A DNA stretch of 64,000 nucleotides. Origin: an uncultured Bacteroides sp. (lineage in GTDB: Bacteria > Bacteroidota > Bacteroidia > Bacteroidales > Bacteroidaceae). This document shows positions 62,738 to 64,000 of the stretch, in pieces. The notes below the pieces were generated by a model. The model saw only the letters and a program-made list of their open reading frames with translations, was not told where the DNA came from and searched no databases. Both the position numbers and the translations under genes were made by a program. The DNA is taken from NCBI RefSeq assembly GCF_959029255.1, contig NZ_CAUFUE010000023.1, positions 26,592 through 90,591 on the forward strand. Reading direction: 5' to 3'. The number at the start of each line of letters is the position of its first letter. Within the stretch, counting starts at the first letter, position 1.

Positions 62738-64000
62738 TTGAAAACAGCTACATTAAAAATCTCTCTTTTACTTCTTCTTTTGTGGGTCTCTTTTTCTGTA
62801 CACGCCCGGCGGAATGAGGGGATGATATCGGGCAGGATTGTATCTACCGAAAAAGAAATAGTAGACTTTGCTACGGTCTATTTAAAAGGTACCAATCATG
62901 GAGGAACCACTAATCAGGAAGGTATTTATCACCTGAATGCTCCGGCTGGTAACTATACTTTGGTCGTTTCTGCCATTGGTTATAAAACGGTGGAACAACC
63001 AGTGACTCTGATAGCCGGGCAGAGGGTCAGGCAAAATATAACGATTACTCCGGAAACCCAACAGCTGGATGAGGTAGTAGTCGTTTCGAATGGAGTGAGC
63101 CGGGTGAAAAGCTCTGCCTTCAATGCGGTGGCGGTGGATACGAAAGAACTGCAAAATACAACGAAGAACCTGAGTGACGCTTTAGCTAAAGCGCCGGGCA
63201 TGAAATTGCGTGAATCGGGTGGGGTAGGTTCGGATATGCAGCTGATGTTGGATGGTTTTAGCGGAAAACATGTCAAAGTGTTCATTGACGGAGTGCCTCA
63301 AGAAGGGGTAGGCAGTTCTTTCGGGCTTAATAATATCCCTGTGAACTTTGCAGACCGCATTGAAGTCTACAAAGGAGTAGTGCCTGTAGGCTTTGGAACA
63401 GATGCAATCGGCGGGGTTATCAATATTGTTACGAAAAAGAAACGCCGTCGCTGGTTTCTGGATGCTTCCTATTCATACGGCTCATTCAATACACATAAAT
63501 CATACGTCAATTTCGGGCAAACCTTCAGGAATGGGTTTACGTATGAGATTAATGCTTACCAAAACTATTCGGACAATGACTACTACATCAATGCTTCGGT
63601 GGAAGATTTCACCACGGGAGCGATTGACAAAGATAATAAGCTGCGTGTGAAGCGTTTTAATGACACTTTTCATAATGAAGCCATTATTGGAAAACTGGGG
63701 TTCGTAGATAAAAAGTGGGCAGACCGGTTGATGCTGGGCTTTACTTATTCAAATATGTACAAGGACATACAGACCGGTGTACGTCAGGACATTGTTTACG
63801 GACAGAAGCACCGTAAAGGCCATTCTCTGATGCCTTCGCTGGAGTATGGCAAGCGTGACTTGTTTACAAAAGGGCTCGATGTGGTGCTGACCGCCAACTA
63901 TAACAAAAATAGGACAATCAATGTGGATACGGCTTCTTACAAATATAATTGGTACGGGGAGAAATATCCGTTGAATTCTTCGGGAGAACAGTATAATCTA
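62738..64000 (+). CDS. TonB-dependent receptor with carboxypeptidase-like N-domain (3' end outside window)
   Basis: 421 codons are visible, open to the window edge. The only suitable start is a TTG at 62738, which gives a good signal peptide (LKISLLLLLLWVSFSVHA); no ATG lies between it and the upstream in-frame stop at 62714. Residues about 30-110 are a CarboxypepD_reg-like domain (GTTNQEGIYHLNAPAG, SAIGYK), then the plug (SDALAKAPGMKLRESGGVGS, FIDGVPQEG, RIEVYKGVVPVGFGTDAIGGVINIVT) and barrel strands. It is of the siderophore/metal-receptor type rather than SusC-like, since no SusD-paired motif is seen. Cargo unknown. Confidence 0.85.
   Translation, partial: MKTATLKISLLLLLLWVSFSVHARRNEGMISGRIVSTEKEIVDFATVYLKGTNHGGTTNQEGIYHLNAPAGNYTLVVSAIGYKTVEQPVTLIAGQRVRQNITITPETQQLDEVVVVSNGVSRVKSSAFNAVAVDTKELQNTTKNLSDALAKAPGMKLRESGGVGSDMQLMLDGFSGKHVKVFIDGVPQEGVGSSFGLNNIPVNFADRIEVYKGVVPVGFGTDAIGGVINIVTKKKRRRWFLDASYSYGSFNTHKSYVNFGQTFRNGFTYEINAYQNYSDNDYYINASVEDFTTGAIDKDNKLRVKRFNDTFHNEAIIGKLGFVDKKWADRLMLGFTYSNMYKDIQTGVRQDIVYGQKHRKGHSLMPSLEYGKRDLFTKGLDVVLTANYNKNRTINVDTASYKYNWYGEKYPLNSSGEQYNL

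Noticed and set aside
62738..64000. TonB receptor as a pseudogene lacking a start
   Set aside because: Frame is intact to the window edge and TTG gives a normal signal peptide, so a rare start codon is simpler.

Overview
The window is chromosomal DNA of a Bacteroides species, a Gram-negative gut anaerobe of the Bacteroidota. The grounds are promoters of the form TTTG-N19/20-TAnnTTTG, a SusC/SusD system run by a hybrid two-component regulator, many SPII lipoproteins, fimbrillin genes, the Rho type with a large disordered insert, and a FeoA-FeoB fusion. Nothing marks a plasmid, phage or intact insertion sequence.

Layout. 1-2.9 kb: tail of an outer-membrane barrel, a tiny 2x[4Fe-4S] ferredoxin, a membrane TPR/AraC regulator and a lone LytTR protein. 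3-16 kb: mostly minus-strand housekeeping genes (B12-binding radical SAM protein, tRNA-His, folD, ffh, two overlapping TPR sensor kinases of which one looks catalytically dead, rho), an EFR1-type flavodoxin-ferredoxin, and tilS. 16.3-19.2 kb: iron uptake (feoAB fusion plus a small Cys-rich partner) and tRNA-Cys. 19.2-32.9 kb: a complete polysaccharide utilization locus, HTCS - GH16 - SusC - SusD - surface glycan-binding protein - GH3, the gene order of the mixed-linkage beta-glucan locus characterised in Bacteroides ovatus. 33-39.1 kb: an asparagine/aspartate-to-fumarate module (porin, ansB, dcuB and divergent aspA) and a TlpA-like thioredoxin.

39.1-52.5 kb: a nine-gene minus-strand fimbrial locus with five fimbrillin or anchor-like lipoproteins, two DUF3575 proteins, an OmpA-like protein, and a barrel protein made of three tandem modules. 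It is driven from one well-formed promoter near 52.5 kb. 52.7-57.1 kb: small metabolic genes (VOC protein, DUF4468, metallo-hydrolase, pirin, D-lactate dehydrogenase). 57.5-60.2 kb: a FadL-type and a DcaP-type outer-membrane protein. 60.3-62.6 kb: the queuosine-precursor genes yhhQ, queC and queF, preceded by a candidate preQ1 riboswitch and interrupted by a very large inverted repeat. 62.7 kb to the end: a TonB-dependent receptor with a likely TTG start, cut by the window edge.

The most unusual non-coding signals are two copies (16.1 and 57.3 kb) of an element built of 11-bp repeats arranged as an inverted array around a conserved 39-nt centre; a 290-bp nested inverted repeat between queC and queF; an 84-bp hairpin made of four near-palindromic words at 32.9 kb; a 21-bp-spaced direct repeat that is a probable operator of the glucan locus; and the riboswitch candidate. 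The most unusual protein-level signals are the kinase/pseudokinase pair and the triple-module barrel.
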